Assembly (NCBI GenBank): GCA_000333855.2
Contig: CM007318.1
Span: 42,921 to 106,920 of the forward strand
From: Endotrypanum monterogeii
Taxonomy: Eukaryota; Euglenozoa; Kinetoplastea; Trypanosomatida; Trypanosomatidae
Direction: 5' to 3'
DNA: 64,000 bases
Part shown: one piece after another, positions 19,967-29,814 of the stretch
Layout of the letters: every line of letters starts with the position of its first letter
Numbering within the stretch: the stretch's first letter is position 1
Position numbers and translations under genes: made by a program
Notes under the pieces: generated by a model
The model's input: the letters and a program-made list of their open reading frames with translations, nothing else
Database searches by the model: none
What the model was told of the DNA's origin: nothing

Positions 19967-21899
19967 ATGTACGTACGCGCATGCGTATGCGGCACTCCCA
20001 TCGTTGATGTGTGTAGAATTTTTTAAGTTTCAATTTTCAACATGCGTCCTTTTCTTTGTTGCTTTATCACGATCACTGCTGCTGTGTCCCCCCTCCCCCT
20101 CTCAAAGCCCCTACTCAACTGCTCACGCACGTGGCGGGAATGCCCGTTACTTCGCCAGTGGGATGCTAAGACGTGTGCGATAAGCGAGTTGATGTGTCCA
20201 TCTGTATGTTTGCAGAGGGTTTTTTCTGAGTGCTTGTGCATCCAAGGGTTATGTGCTGGATTCGGGTTGGTTCATGGCATTAGTGCTGGGCCAACTGAGA
20301 GGCCCCGTTACCGTATCGGAGGTGAGTTTTCCCTAGGTGCCTCCTCCTCTCCACATCTTCCCCTCCCCCACCATCCATCATCACGAACACTCAAGCGGGT
20401 CTGTTTGGCTTGTCATCTTTCTTATGTGTGTTTGAGTGGGCCTCTGCCTCGTTGAGACAGTATTCCACGACTCGAATTTGCTCCCATTGAAAACACTGTT
20501 TTTTTTTTATATCTGTTTTTCTCTTTTTAGGGCTGTGTACGATAAGGTGGGTCGCACTTTTTGCTCGCCACGTATTTCTAGTCGGTCGTCTCCTCCCTGC
20601 TTCCGCTTGGTTTTTCGTTCTCGAAGCAGGGTGCGGGTGGTGAGATTGTGCGCTTCTCTCCTCCCACTTTTCCGACTTTTTCCACCGACTACACCTCATG
20701 CGCACGCACGACTTGGTTCCTTCTCCGTCTCAAGACGTCCACGCAATACCGCATTATCGAAGGCCATTTGTATTATCTTCCATGTCTTCCTTATATATTT
20801 CGTCTCAAAACGCAAGGGCAACGGATCACCTCTTGCAATGCCTTTCTTCGCTTTGTATCTTCTCCTGGTAAAGGCCAGCCCGGGGCACGCAGGCACATGC
20901 TTATCAATGTAACGTCATCGTTTTGTATTTAGAGGGTCTGTGACAGACGCGAGCGAGGGGGAGGCGCAGTCGAAGACGGATAGAAAAAAAAAGGATAAGC
21001 GACGTGGTGGTGATCAGGTCAGCGTGCACTCTACCGCTCCCGTAATGCTCTGCGACTATTGACGTTCTCTTCGCTTCGCTTTCTTTTTATTTGGGATCTC
21101 AAGGGAGCCGGGCCATTGTACGTGTTTCATTTGGCCCCCCTCTCTCCCCTCCCGCCTTTTTTTTTTGCTCTCCACGACGACCGAGATCCCTGGGTCACGT
21201 AGAAAAAAAAAAGAAACGTTACTCAGCTCTACTCCTTTGCGGGAAATATCCCGTGATGACCCGAGCAGAATGGAATTCGGCTGGACAGCTTTGCCAACGA
21301 TGGGGGTGTCACGAGTGCGTCATGGAGGGGTGGGGTGGGGTGCTCAACGGCAAGGTGCCTCTTGCCAGCTCAGGTGGGTGGTGGTCGTGGTAGTACTGAG
21401 AGCACGCATGGCAACGCATTTTTGCTCGCCTTCTCATCTCCTTTTTTGTTATAAAATCATTGCTAGGGCTGGCTTTCTTTATCTCCTCGTCGAGGTTGCG
21501 GACTATACTCAAACCGCCGATGAGTGAACGGACGATAATAGAACAGCGAAGGTGTCAAGTGTACGTTGAGGAGATGCCTACAGGTATCAACGTAGATCAA
21601 TCCTGCAGCACAGCGCAGGCACCGGCGGAAATGAAAAATTGAAATCAATTCGAAAGCGAAAAAAATATGTCACGAGGAAAGAGACTGAGGGCAGCGCAGG
21701 GAGTCATGAAAAAAAAAAAACTTCCCCCCCCTCCCCCCCTCACAAGAATGCGCTGTGTGCCAAGAGCGGGGAACTGAGCAACCCCCCTTTATGTGTGTGT
21801 CCACCTTTGGGGTGCACCAGCAAGAACATGCCAACACGCGAACGTCATTTCATAACAGTGTGTGCAGAATTGATGCCGGTACAACGGTCAAACACTCAA

Positions 21900-21934
<35 letters not shown>

Positions 21935-22109
21935 CGTGTCTTCTGAAGTGCGCTCTCTTTCCCAGCAGTGGTACTGTGACGCCTGTGTTCGGTTGTTACC
22001 ATTTACATGATGAGTTGTATCTTGATATAATGTAGCGTTCCCTCTTATCCATTTTTACTTTTCTAAACATGTGCGGTTCGCCGGAGCTATATATATATAT
22101 ATATATATT

Positions 22110-22160
22110 ATTTTTTTTTTCCACCTTCTCACCCGATCTTACATGATCATCGATCGACAG
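22110..22160 (+). promoter_or_regulatory. Candidate trans-splice acceptor for MDH gene 4
   Basis: A T-run and C/T-rich sequence (22110-22135) directly follow a TA repeat. The next AG is in CGATCGACAG at 22159-22160. This would give a 240-nt 5' UTR. Inferred. Confidence 0.35.
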
Positions 22161-22400
22161 GAGCCTTTAGGGCACTTGTGTATTCCGAAACACAGACCAA
22201 CGTAGGGATCCGAGAACGCGTTTCTCGTTCACCAGCAGTTTTTCATGTGACGTGGGTATCTTTCTCTTCGATCCCTTTCCACCTTAGCCTCGCCCGCTAT
22301 CCAGCAATTTGAGGCCTTACCTACACACACTGACTGTGTCAGTGAGGGGTATTCACTGCGAGCTAGTGCCTCCAAAGTCTGACTTCCTTTTCTCAAGGTC

Positions 22401-23378
22401 ATGCACTCTTCAGCAGCTCGACTAATTCACGTCGCCGTCTTGGGTGCCGCTGGCGGCATCGGTCAGCCCCTGTCGCTTCTGTTGAAGTCTAGTCCTCTTG
22501 TGAAAAACCTTTCGCTTTACGACATTCGAGGTGCACCAGGCGTGGCCGCTGATCTCTGCCACATACCATCGCCAGCAGAGGTGGCCGGATTCGCTTTAGG
22601 TGAGCTGCAGGAAGCCCTGAAGGGAGTAGATTTGGTCCTAATGGTAGCGGGGATTCCACGAAAACCTGGAATGCTGCGTGATGACGTATTTCACACAAAC
22701 GCAGCCATCGTACGCGATTTCGCCGTGGCTGTTGGTACGTACTCACCGAAGGCTATTGTTGGCGTCGTGAGCAATCCCATCAACAGCACTGTGCCAGTGG
22801 TGGCAGAGACACTGCGAAGGCTCGGCGCATACGACCCGGCTCGACTCTTAGGCGTCACAGCAGTCGACGTTGTCCGCGCTCGCAGCTTCGTTGCGGAGGC
22901 GCTCGGCGCAAGCCCGTATGATATCGACGTTCCTGTAATCGGGGGTCACAGCAGCGAGACGATTGTACCATTGCTCTCTGGCTTTCCATCGCTCTCGAAA
23001 GAGCAGGTGCAGCAGCTGACGCACCGCATCCAGTTTGCTGGAGATGAGGTGGTGATGGCCAAGGCAGGAAAGGGTTCGGCAACGCTGTCGGTGGCGTACG
23101 CGGTTGCAGAATGGTCTTTTTCTGTGATCAAGGCTCTCCGTGGAGACAAAGGCATTGTCGAGTACGCCCTTGTCGAGCGAGATCTTCAGCAGCCACACTG
23201 TCGCTTCTTTGGCGGTGCCGTGGAGCTGGGCACCCGTGGTGTAGAGCGTGCCTTGGCGATCCCGCCCCTGAAGGCCCATGAACAACAGTTGTTTGATGCG
23301 TGCATTCCTGCGCTTAACTCAGACGTCAGCAAGGGTCTCGCCTTTGGCGAGCAGATGTACCCAATACCGGATAGCTAG
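22401..23378 (+). CDS. Malate dehydrogenase paralogue 4
   Basis: 325 residues from the ATG at 22401. Intact catalytic features are [23 protein letters not shown] with both substrate Arg, [16 protein letters not shown] and [10 protein letters not shown] with the catalytic His. It differs from gene 2 at T-to-L before RDD in the mobile loop, LL-to-AV changes around VTAVD, G-to-S in the His motif, and a C-terminal tail ending MYPIPDS. The loop change sits beside the substrate and could affect the choice of 2-oxoacid. The N terminus [10 protein letters not shown] could be a short organellar presequence. It is closest to gene 2 by eye, consistent with tandem duplication. It is probably active, but substrate and compartment cannot be settled from sequence. 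Confidence 0.88.
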   Translation: MHSSAARLIHVAVLGAAGGIGQPLSLLLKSSPLVKNLSLYDIRGAPGVAADLCHIPSPAEVAGFALGELQEALKGVDLVLMVAGIPRKPGMLRDDVFHTNAAIVRDFAVAVGTYSPKAIVGVVSNPINSTVPVVAETLRRLGAYDPARLLGVTAVDVVRARSFVAEALGASPYDIDVPVIGGHSSETIVPLLSGFPSLSKEQVQQLTHRIQFAGDEVVMAKAGKGSATLSVAYAVAEWSFSVIKALRGDKGIVEYALVERDLQQPHCRFFGGAVELGTRGVERALAIPPLKAHEQQLFDACIPALNSDVSKGLAFGEQMYPIPDS

Positions 23379-24819
23379 GAGGCGCGTGACTGCACGCACG
23401 ATTACGGCACAACGCATCGGTCATGCATGTGGGCGAGTGGCGAAGAGAGACGAGTCACCCCTGCCTCCCTCTGAAACCATCGTTCCCGCGGCCAGTGGCA
23501 GCGATCATCTCCAGGAGGCGAACCCACTCCCTATCATACGACATCCTCTGTAACTGTGCCCAGATCACACCACGTCGCTCGCGTGTGTTTTTCGCGTCCC
23601 TCACGCCGGTCCCCAGCGGTTACACCTGAGTGCGTCGTATCAGGGAGCAATGCCCGTGGTACCCGTCCATGAACTCGTAAACACCAGCGAAGACATCTTC
23701 GATCTCCCCTCCTTAGGGAGTTTCCTAAGGGCTGCGCCGGTCCCACCCATTCATCAGCGTATTGACCGCAACACCGCTGTACAGAGAGAGAGAGAGACCA
23801 CCTTCCCCAACGGAGCGCTCTGGTCCGTCGCATTAGTGCGGTCCTGACGCCGCTGCCGTGAGGATCTAGCGAGATGAAGTGGATCTCTCCCGTCATGTGG
23901 CCCTCCCACGGGACCGTGTAAACACCGGATGCACACAAAAGGCCGCCACAGCTCCTTCCCCTTTGTTTTTTTTTCGCATCAGAACCTGTTTATGGGGCGA
24001 GTGTGTGAATGGGATGGCCTGGAGAGTTGTAGACCAACGTTTCTTCGCTGTGTGTGATGTGCAGCATGCTTGCCGATCAGGTTGTATCGTTGGAGCGGCT
24101 CTGCGTCGTCCCCACGGGAGACTTCGGCCTCAGAGGGATTGTCGTACGATGCGCGTGGGCGAAAGTGTGCAGCTCCAGTCGACCTCTGGCACATGGCGGC
24201 TGCCACCGCCCTGCGAGGTGTCCACACACACACGCACACGTGTTGCCACTGAATCAAGCGGGTATGGTTTTCTGAGCGTGTCGCTCGTATTCTACCGTCA
24301 CTGCTGATGCCTTTCGGATACGCGTGTTCACAGCGGAGAATTATCTGGACAGTGCGAGATGGCGCCTAATGTCTCTGCATTCTCCACGCGTTGGCCGCTT
24401 TGTCGTCTTTTATCGAGGGTTACGACAGTGTGTAGATTGTACACGTTTGAGACTGTGCGTATGCGCTTGACTACACGCCTAAGCTCGCATCACAGCGTGC
24501 ATTGTTACTGAAAGATATCAAAGAAGGTCTTTGTGGTGGAGTTGTGTTGTTACTGCTGCATACAGTAGTCCTTTCCTTTCCCCCTCACCTCTTCATCCCC
24601 TCCTTGTACACTCACCCCTCTCGCTGTAGAAGTTGGCATATGCATCTGATGGGGGACAAGAGTTACGTTGGTAAGGCGAGGAGCTGTCGGTGTCACGATC
24701 AGGCTGCTGCTGCTGCTAGCGATTACATGATGGTTTGTTTCTCTTGACTAACGTCCACTATAAGGATCTCCTTTCCTTTTTGCTCGACCGGTCATACATC
24801 TCCGAATTCCCTGCGCTTA

Positions 24820-24868
24820 CGCACACACACACGCACACACGCACGCACGCACGCACACACACACACAT
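24820..24868. repeat. (CA)n/(GCAC)n microsatellite
   Basis: CA and GCAC repeats just before the NOL12-like gene. Confidence 0.9.
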
Positions 24869-24880
24869 AATCATCATTAC

Positions 24881-24922
24881 CTCGTGGCCCCCTCCATCTC
24901 TGTCCAACTTTCTCCCTATTAG
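24881..24922 (+). promoter_or_regulatory. Candidate trans-splice acceptor for the NOL12-like gene
   Basis: A pyrimidine-rich tract from about 24888 to 24919 ends in ATTAG, AG at 24921-24922, only 23 nt before the ATG at 24946. The ATG sits in the context CCGCCATGG. Inferred, but the pattern is tight. Confidence 0.5.
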
Positions 24923-24945
24923 AAGGGTAAAGGAGAGAGACCGCC

Positions 24946-25944
24946 ATGGTCAAATATGTCGACGTCGGCGCCGAGAGTTCGGCGGATGGGAAGAAGAAAG
25001 CGCGTAAGGGGTTCAAGTCAGACCGCCTAGAGAATTACAAGCGCATGCTCGCAAAGAAAAATGGCAAGAAGGTCAAGGAGGCCACACCCCACGTGGTACG
25101 TCCGAAGTCGCTCACATTTGACGACTCCTCGCGCAGGGATTACCTTCTCACCCTGCACAAAAAAAAAAACGAGCGACGTGTGCAGGCTTTCGTGGATGCG
25201 AAGCGCAAACAGCGAAAGGACAGCTCAAAGACGCGGCGAGAGCAGCGGGAGGAGGCGAGGCGTGCATACAACAACTACGCGCGAGTTCCGATTTTGCCTG
25301 ACTATACATACCGTCTCCCTAAAGAGAAGGACGATGGATTCGCAGAGGACGAGGAGATCGAGGGAAGTGATGAGGTGGACGACTCCAGTGCTAAGGGCGA
25401 ATGTGACGGAGGTGAAGACACCGACATTCCGTGGATGAGTGTGGACGATACCGAGGCAGCGGCTGCTGAAGCGAACGAGGCGCTGGAGGCGGAGATGTTA
25501 CGCTCGCGTCGCAAAGCGAAGCGACTGGCTACTCTTTCGCACTCCGCCCATGCTATGCCCGGCGCTATGCTGTGCCGAAAGTCAAGTGCCGACGACGACA
25601 CACACAGCGCCGTCGGTCCATCTACCTGTAGTGAACTCGACAACGAGTACGTGACAGTTGAAGTGAAACCACTTTTCGGTGTCTCGAGCGGAGAGGGGGC
25701 AGGCACGGAAAAAAACGATACCACGTCCAGTAAGGCGCTGCCCTCTAATAACTTTGATGACCTTCCTCTTGTCGTGCAACAGGAACTGCGCCGTCTCCGA
25801 CAAGAGACGAAGGGGCCCGCAAAGACAAAGCCTCGGATGCACATGATGAAGGAGTTGGAGAAGATCCGAAAGATCAGGAAGCACTCCAGAAAGGGCCATG
25901 GCAAGCGCAAGGCTTCTGGCAAGCGGAAGAACCGCAAAAAGTGA
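24946..25944 (+). CDS. NOL12: Nucleolar protein of the NOL12/Nop25/Rrp17 family
   Basis: 332 residues, very basic at both ends with an acidic centre. The N-terminal module at residues 56-110 matches the family signature: LTFDD followed by RRDYLLTLHKKKNERR and a long basic helix through KRKQRKD and RREQREEARR. Yeast Rrp17 is a 5'-3' exonuclease in 5.8S and 25S rRNA processing; human NOL12 is a nucleolar RNA-binding protein. The middle (about 127-180) is Asp/Glu rich. The last 40 residues are a Lys/Arg/His tail (KHSRKGHGKRKASGKRKNRK), a strong nuclear and nucleolar localisation signal. The ATG at 24946 has a good context and sits just after a likely splice acceptor. A role in ribosome biogenesis is inferred from the family. 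Confidence 0.82.
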   Translation: MVKYVDVGAESSADGKKKARKGFKSDRLENYKRMLAKKNGKKVKEATPHVVRPKSLTFDDSSRRDYLLTLHKKKNERRVQAFVDAKRKQRKDSSKTRREQREEARRAYNNYARVPILPDYTYRLPKEKDDGFAEDEEIEGSDEVDDSSAKGECDGGEDTDIPWMSVDDTEAAAAEANEALEAEMLRSRRKAKRLATLSHSAHAMPGAMLCRKSSADDDTHSAVGPSTCSELDNEYVTVEVKPLFGVSSGEGAGTEKNDTTSSKALPSNNFDDLPLVVQQELRRLRQETKGPAKTKPRMHMMKELEKIRKIRKHSRKGHGKRKASGKRKNRKK

Positions 25945-27082
25945 GCTGTGCATCTATGACGCACTGGTGGGGGCGTGTGCCAAGGCGCATGTCACCGTTT
26001 TTTTTTTTTCCATACCCAGCACATGTGCGCCTTCAAGGGGGTATTATGGGGAGCTTTTCCCCCTCTTTTTTTTCAGTCACTGTTTCTGCCGCTACCAAAG
26101 GTGGGTCACAAAGCGTCCTCTGCACAACATGTCTGTGGGTGGGCGGTATAATTCACGATTAAGTGAAGCTTGGTAAAGAGTGAAGACAAAAGAAAAAAAA
26201 AGACGACGCGGTGTGAGCTCCTCCACGTTGATTGCTATTTCTTGCGTTGCCGCCTTGATCGACTCCTTCCGTCCACACTCCGATCTCTCTTACGCACCGG
26301 GAATGGGGGGGGGGAATGGTGGATGACCGCAGAAAAGGGATGGAGCGTTTCACGAACTTTGAGAAATGTCAGGTGGAAGGGGAGGGAGGAGACCACAGCT
26401 GCTTTCAGTGCCAATGCACAGGCCTTTGCCCCCCCTTTTTTTTCTCCTGCTCGTGTTTTTACGCTTTCTCGCTTCTTGCAACAGCCCATTCTGCTTTGAT
26501 CTGGGGTTTCATCGCATCATCGACGCCAGACGTGGTCGTGATTTTTTCTGGTAGTTCGAAGCACTTCTACTCGCCCCGCCACTTCCTCCCTTTGCTCCTC
26601 CGTTATTCACTTTTCTTTTTGATTCCGTGTGTTCCACGCGCAGCTCCTTTCTCTCTTTTTTCGAATTAATAAGCTGGCGAACCTCTCCCCTCTCCCTGCT
26701 TTGGTGTCTCCTTGATTCACGATTCCCCTCGCTTGGGAACTCGTCTCCTCCTCTTCGCCACCTTCTACTCCATTTAATTGTTTTCCCGGCGACAAAGCTA
26801 TCAACTCTGTTTTCCTGCAACCCTCATTCTCCTCTATTTTTACGTGTCTTCGTCATTTGACCCCTTGCCGTGGTTTGAGTCACCGGCTACGGGAAGCCGA
26901 CGAAGTAGGCTTGACAAGAGATCCTACTGCCCGTGTGCTCCTCTGCACCATCGTATTTCACAGCCGCAACGGCAGCAGTCATACCTGGCAGGCTGCAGGA
27001 AGTATCAATCTGTGGTGAAGAGCGCTACTACTTTCGTTGCTTCCTTTGTAGCCACCGGTTTTCTGCGCCACATGTTTGCGCC
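25945..27082. other. Intergenic spacer
   Basis: No gene is supported. It is dominated by pyrimidine-rich sequence (26430-26830). A tract at about 26581-26635 followed by CGCGCAG (AG 26642-26643) is one candidate acceptor for the gene at 27083. The open frame reaches back to 26933 but only from a GTG. Confidence 0.5.
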
Positions 27083-28741
27083 ATGTCTTCTACACCTAGC
27101 ACCACTCCATCCAGCAAGCTCCCATTCAGCAACAGTGTGACGGGCACTGGTGCAGTTTTGTTGGGACCTCTTGCATCTTTTCACTCAGGGGCACTGCGTG
27201 GCAGGTCCGCACCAATGGCTGAACGCTATGACGCTGCTACCACTGCCATACTTGCTGCGAGCTGCTGTTGCAGCGGCGCCTTGTCGCGTGCCACAGTACT
27301 GCCGAGCAGCTGCTGTGTCGCATCCCCGTCTTTAACTCCTCAACCGTCAAGCTCTGTTTTGGCAGCTTTCTGTCCCCTGACTTCAGAGGCTTGGCGGTCG
27401 GGCACGATGCGCTGCGGCGCGCTCGCTGACGCGGACACTTCATCTGGGGAGGGCAGCACAACAGCGGACAATAGCCTACAGTCATCGCTGGTTTTATCAT
27501 CTGATTGGTCGCAGCGCGGTAGTCTCGCGGCGGCACATGACACACCACTTTCCCCTGTGAGTTTGTCAGGGCAGTATCTTATCAGCACGGCGGATGATGC
27601 CAACCATGCAGATGACACAGAGAACAACGGCAGCAGTCTTTCCTCGGAGAGGTACACGGTACGCCGTCTTTCTGCCCCCAAGGCCTTCATGCCTCTCTAC
27701 CCGGTTCAATCACCTGCGCCCTTTGCCCCGTGTTTCGCCTTCTCACCTCTCTCGGGGGACTCTCTCTCGACCCCTCCAACGGCCCCGGCACTAGAGAGGG
27801 AGACAGCGGGGGATTCGAGCACGACGCCCGCGGTGTCCTCGCATCTACCATCTGAGCCATGGCAGCAGCACTCACTACTGATGTCGCCGCTACTCCATTC
27901 TCTACCGCTTCCCTTCGTCTCGCCTAGGCTGGGCTGCATTGCAGGAAGTGAAGAGGCGCAGGGTCAATTCTCGCGCCACCGAACACCTGTCTCAGCTCAT
28001 TTCGAGCACCTTGCGAGGATGAGTAACGAGGTGAAATCGAGAGGGCTACCGGCTACATCGCTCTTGATTGCTGCTGCATCCCCCGCAAAACACAAGGATG
28101 ACATGCTGGCCCGTCTTATTGCCCCACCTCTGCAACGCCGCCCTCTCAACCCACTCTCCTCGGACGAGGGCTCTTGCTCACCGCTGTTCACTGCGCTGGT
28201 GTCAGAGGACCCAGCCCCTCTCCCAAGGGCTCGTCGGTGTAGTGAAGGGACGAGACATCGATCAGCCAACGCTAAATTAACCCCAATCAGTCCCTCCGAA
28301 GTCACACGAACAGAGGAAAGCTTTTCTGGCGCCGGGGGCACCTCGACGGCGGGTTCCCCTGTGGAGCACCTCCGCTGTTTTTCACCTCCAGCCGAAGACG
28401 TCCGTTCCATTGAGTTACCGCCCTCCATGGCCAAGCCACCAGCTCAAGTCGATAGGGCACTGGGGTTTCACCCCTTTCCTGTCCTCGCATCCGGGAATGG
28501 GGGAAAGGAAAATCAGCGTGGTGAGGATATTAACCGGCGTATCTCCTTCGCCCCTCCTCCTCCTGAGGATTTGCACAGCGTCATCGCACATTGCCCATCG
28601 GTCGAGCAGCTGAGGGCCTCAGTTAACGCAAGTCCAAAATCTATTCAGTTCAACGGGAGAGGCACTGTTCCTTTACAAAAGCGACGCTTCTCGTTGCCAC
28701 AGAATCTCACCCTCAAAATCAAGCGAAGGGGTTCTGTCTGA
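27083..28741 (+). CDS. Ser/Pro-rich hypothetical protein with two RVxF-like motifs
   Basis: 552 residues from the first in-frame ATG at 27083 (MSSTPSTTPSS). I do not recognise a folded domain; Ser, Pro, Ala and Thr dominate and most of the chain is probably disordered. Near the C terminus are two short motifs of the type that dock protein phosphatase 1: RRISF at 485-489, followed by an acidic patch (PEDLH), and KSIQF at 519-523. A basic tail with KRRFSL and TLKIKRRGSV ends the protein. This arrangement recalls PP1 regulatory subunits, but RVxF patterns are short and arise by chance. Many SP/TP sites would suit proline-directed kinases. It may be a phosphatase-targeting or scaffold protein; function is unproven. 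Confidence 0.7.
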   Translation: MSSTPSTTPSSKLPFSNSVTGTGAVLLGPLASFHSGALRGRSAPMAERYDAATTAILAASCCCSGALSRATVLPSSCCVASPSLTPQPSSSVLAAFCPLTSEAWRSGTMRCGALADADTSSGEGSTTADNSLQSSLVLSSDWSQRGSLAAAHDTPLSPVSLSGQYLISTADDANHADDTENNGSSLSSERYTVRRLSAPKAFMPLYPVQSPAPFAPCFAFSPLSGDSLSTPPTAPALERETAGDSSTTPAVSSHLPSEPWQQHSLLMSPLLHSLPLPFVSPRLGCIAGSEEAQGQFSRHRTPVSAHFEHLARMSNEVKSRGLPATSLLIAAASPAKHKDDMLARLIAPPLQRRPLNPLSSDEGSCSPLFTALVSEDPAPLPRARRCSEGTRHRSANAKLTPISPSEVTRTEESFSGAGGTSTAGSPVEHLRCFSPPAEDVRSIELPPSMAKPPAQVDRALGFHPFPVLASGNGGKENQRGEDINRRISFAPPPPEDLHSVIAHCPSVEQLRASVNASPKSIQFNGRGTVPLQKRRFSLPQNLTLKIKRRGSV

Positions 28742-29760
28742 GCGTATTTTTTAATTATTATTCATTTTTCTGATCTGATGTCGTGTTTTTTTTTTCTACT
28801 GACGTGCACTGCTTCATTCCCCCTCCACTGCCTCCCTCCCCCTGTGGACTGCGTTAGTTGCACCCTGGCACATTCGAGTGTTTTTTTTTCTGTTGTTGTT
28901 TTGCCTCTTTCGTTAACATGTGTCGCTCTCTCGTGTCTTGGCTTTTTTCTTCGTGTTTCTTTTTTTTTTCTTCTTTCTCCTCCAGAAGGATAGTGTTTTC
29001 ACGAGTGTGTGGGTGCCTGTGCTCTGGAGGTGCTCGTCGAACTCCCCAATTTTGAATGCCCCCCCCCCCATTTCCCCATTTCGTTTTTCTGATACATATA
29101 TAATTGAGTGGAAGGTGTGTGGGCTCATGCGCTGATGAAGCGGGAAGAAAGAGGATGGGCTCGCACTCCTGCGAGGGTCATGTATGCTGTTCGCCCCCTC
29201 CCTCCCTCCCCTTTATTTCGGCGTTGTTCTTCATGTGGCAGTATAGCGTGGTCTCCTCAGAGAAAAAAATGCTCCTCTATTTAGCCTCCTTTTTTTTTTG
29301 GGGGGGGCGGTAGCCAATATATTTTCAATTTTATTTCTGTTTCCGATCGTTTGGTTGTACCCGCTTATTCAGCGGGGCGTGTGACTGCTGCGGGTAATAC
29401 TTGTTCCCCTCCCCCTTTCTATATAAGCTCTTTTTTGTTGTGTGTGTGTGTGTGTTTCTTGTTTAGTATGCTGGTGATGCTAAGTGAGAGTGCGGATGTG
29501 TGAATTGTGTTACTCTTGTTATTGCATGCTACTGTGTATGTGTGTGGCGAGGATGACGACTTGCTGATTCACCTTTGTACCTGAAGAAAAAAAAATACAT
29601 CAGTTGCTGCAGAAGAATCAACTGGAAAGTCATACATAACATTTTTTTTACACTTCCCATAACGCTTCTACCTCCACCCCCTTCAATCCCCCACTGTGTT
29701 TTTCTTTGTTTTCGTATGATGTGTTGTTCATTAAGCGTTTCTTCTTAATATATTTTTTCT

Positions 29761-29779
29761 TAAATAAATAAATAAATAA

Positions 29780-29813
<34 letters not shown>

Positions 29814-29814
29814 T
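29761..29814. repeat. (AAAT)n then (TA)n microsatellite
   Basis: AAAT tandem units grade into a TA run within the long spacer. Confidence 0.9.

Larger units (their letters stand above)
19527..22400. other. 2.9-kb intergenic spacer between MDH genes 3 and 4
   Basis: No gene is supported. TA repeats occur at about 19858-19892, 19934-19962, 21900-21920 (followed by TG) and 22088-22109. Homopolymer G, A and T runs are common. A 137-codon open frame at 20042-20455 was considered and rejected. Confidence 0.5.
23379..24945. other. Intergenic spacer between MDH gene 4 and the NOL12-like gene
   Basis: No gene is supported. The first ~1.1 kb is compositionally complex for a spacer. CA/GCAC repeats lie at about 24820-24868, followed by the splice-site tract of the next gene. 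Confidence 0.5.

Noticed and set aside
20042..20455. 137-codon frame with an ATG and a hydrophobic, Cys-rich N terminus
   Set aside because: Composition follows pyrimidine-rich spacer DNA, with no domain and no clear splice site nearby. Most likely chance, though the leader-like start earns a look if homologues appear.
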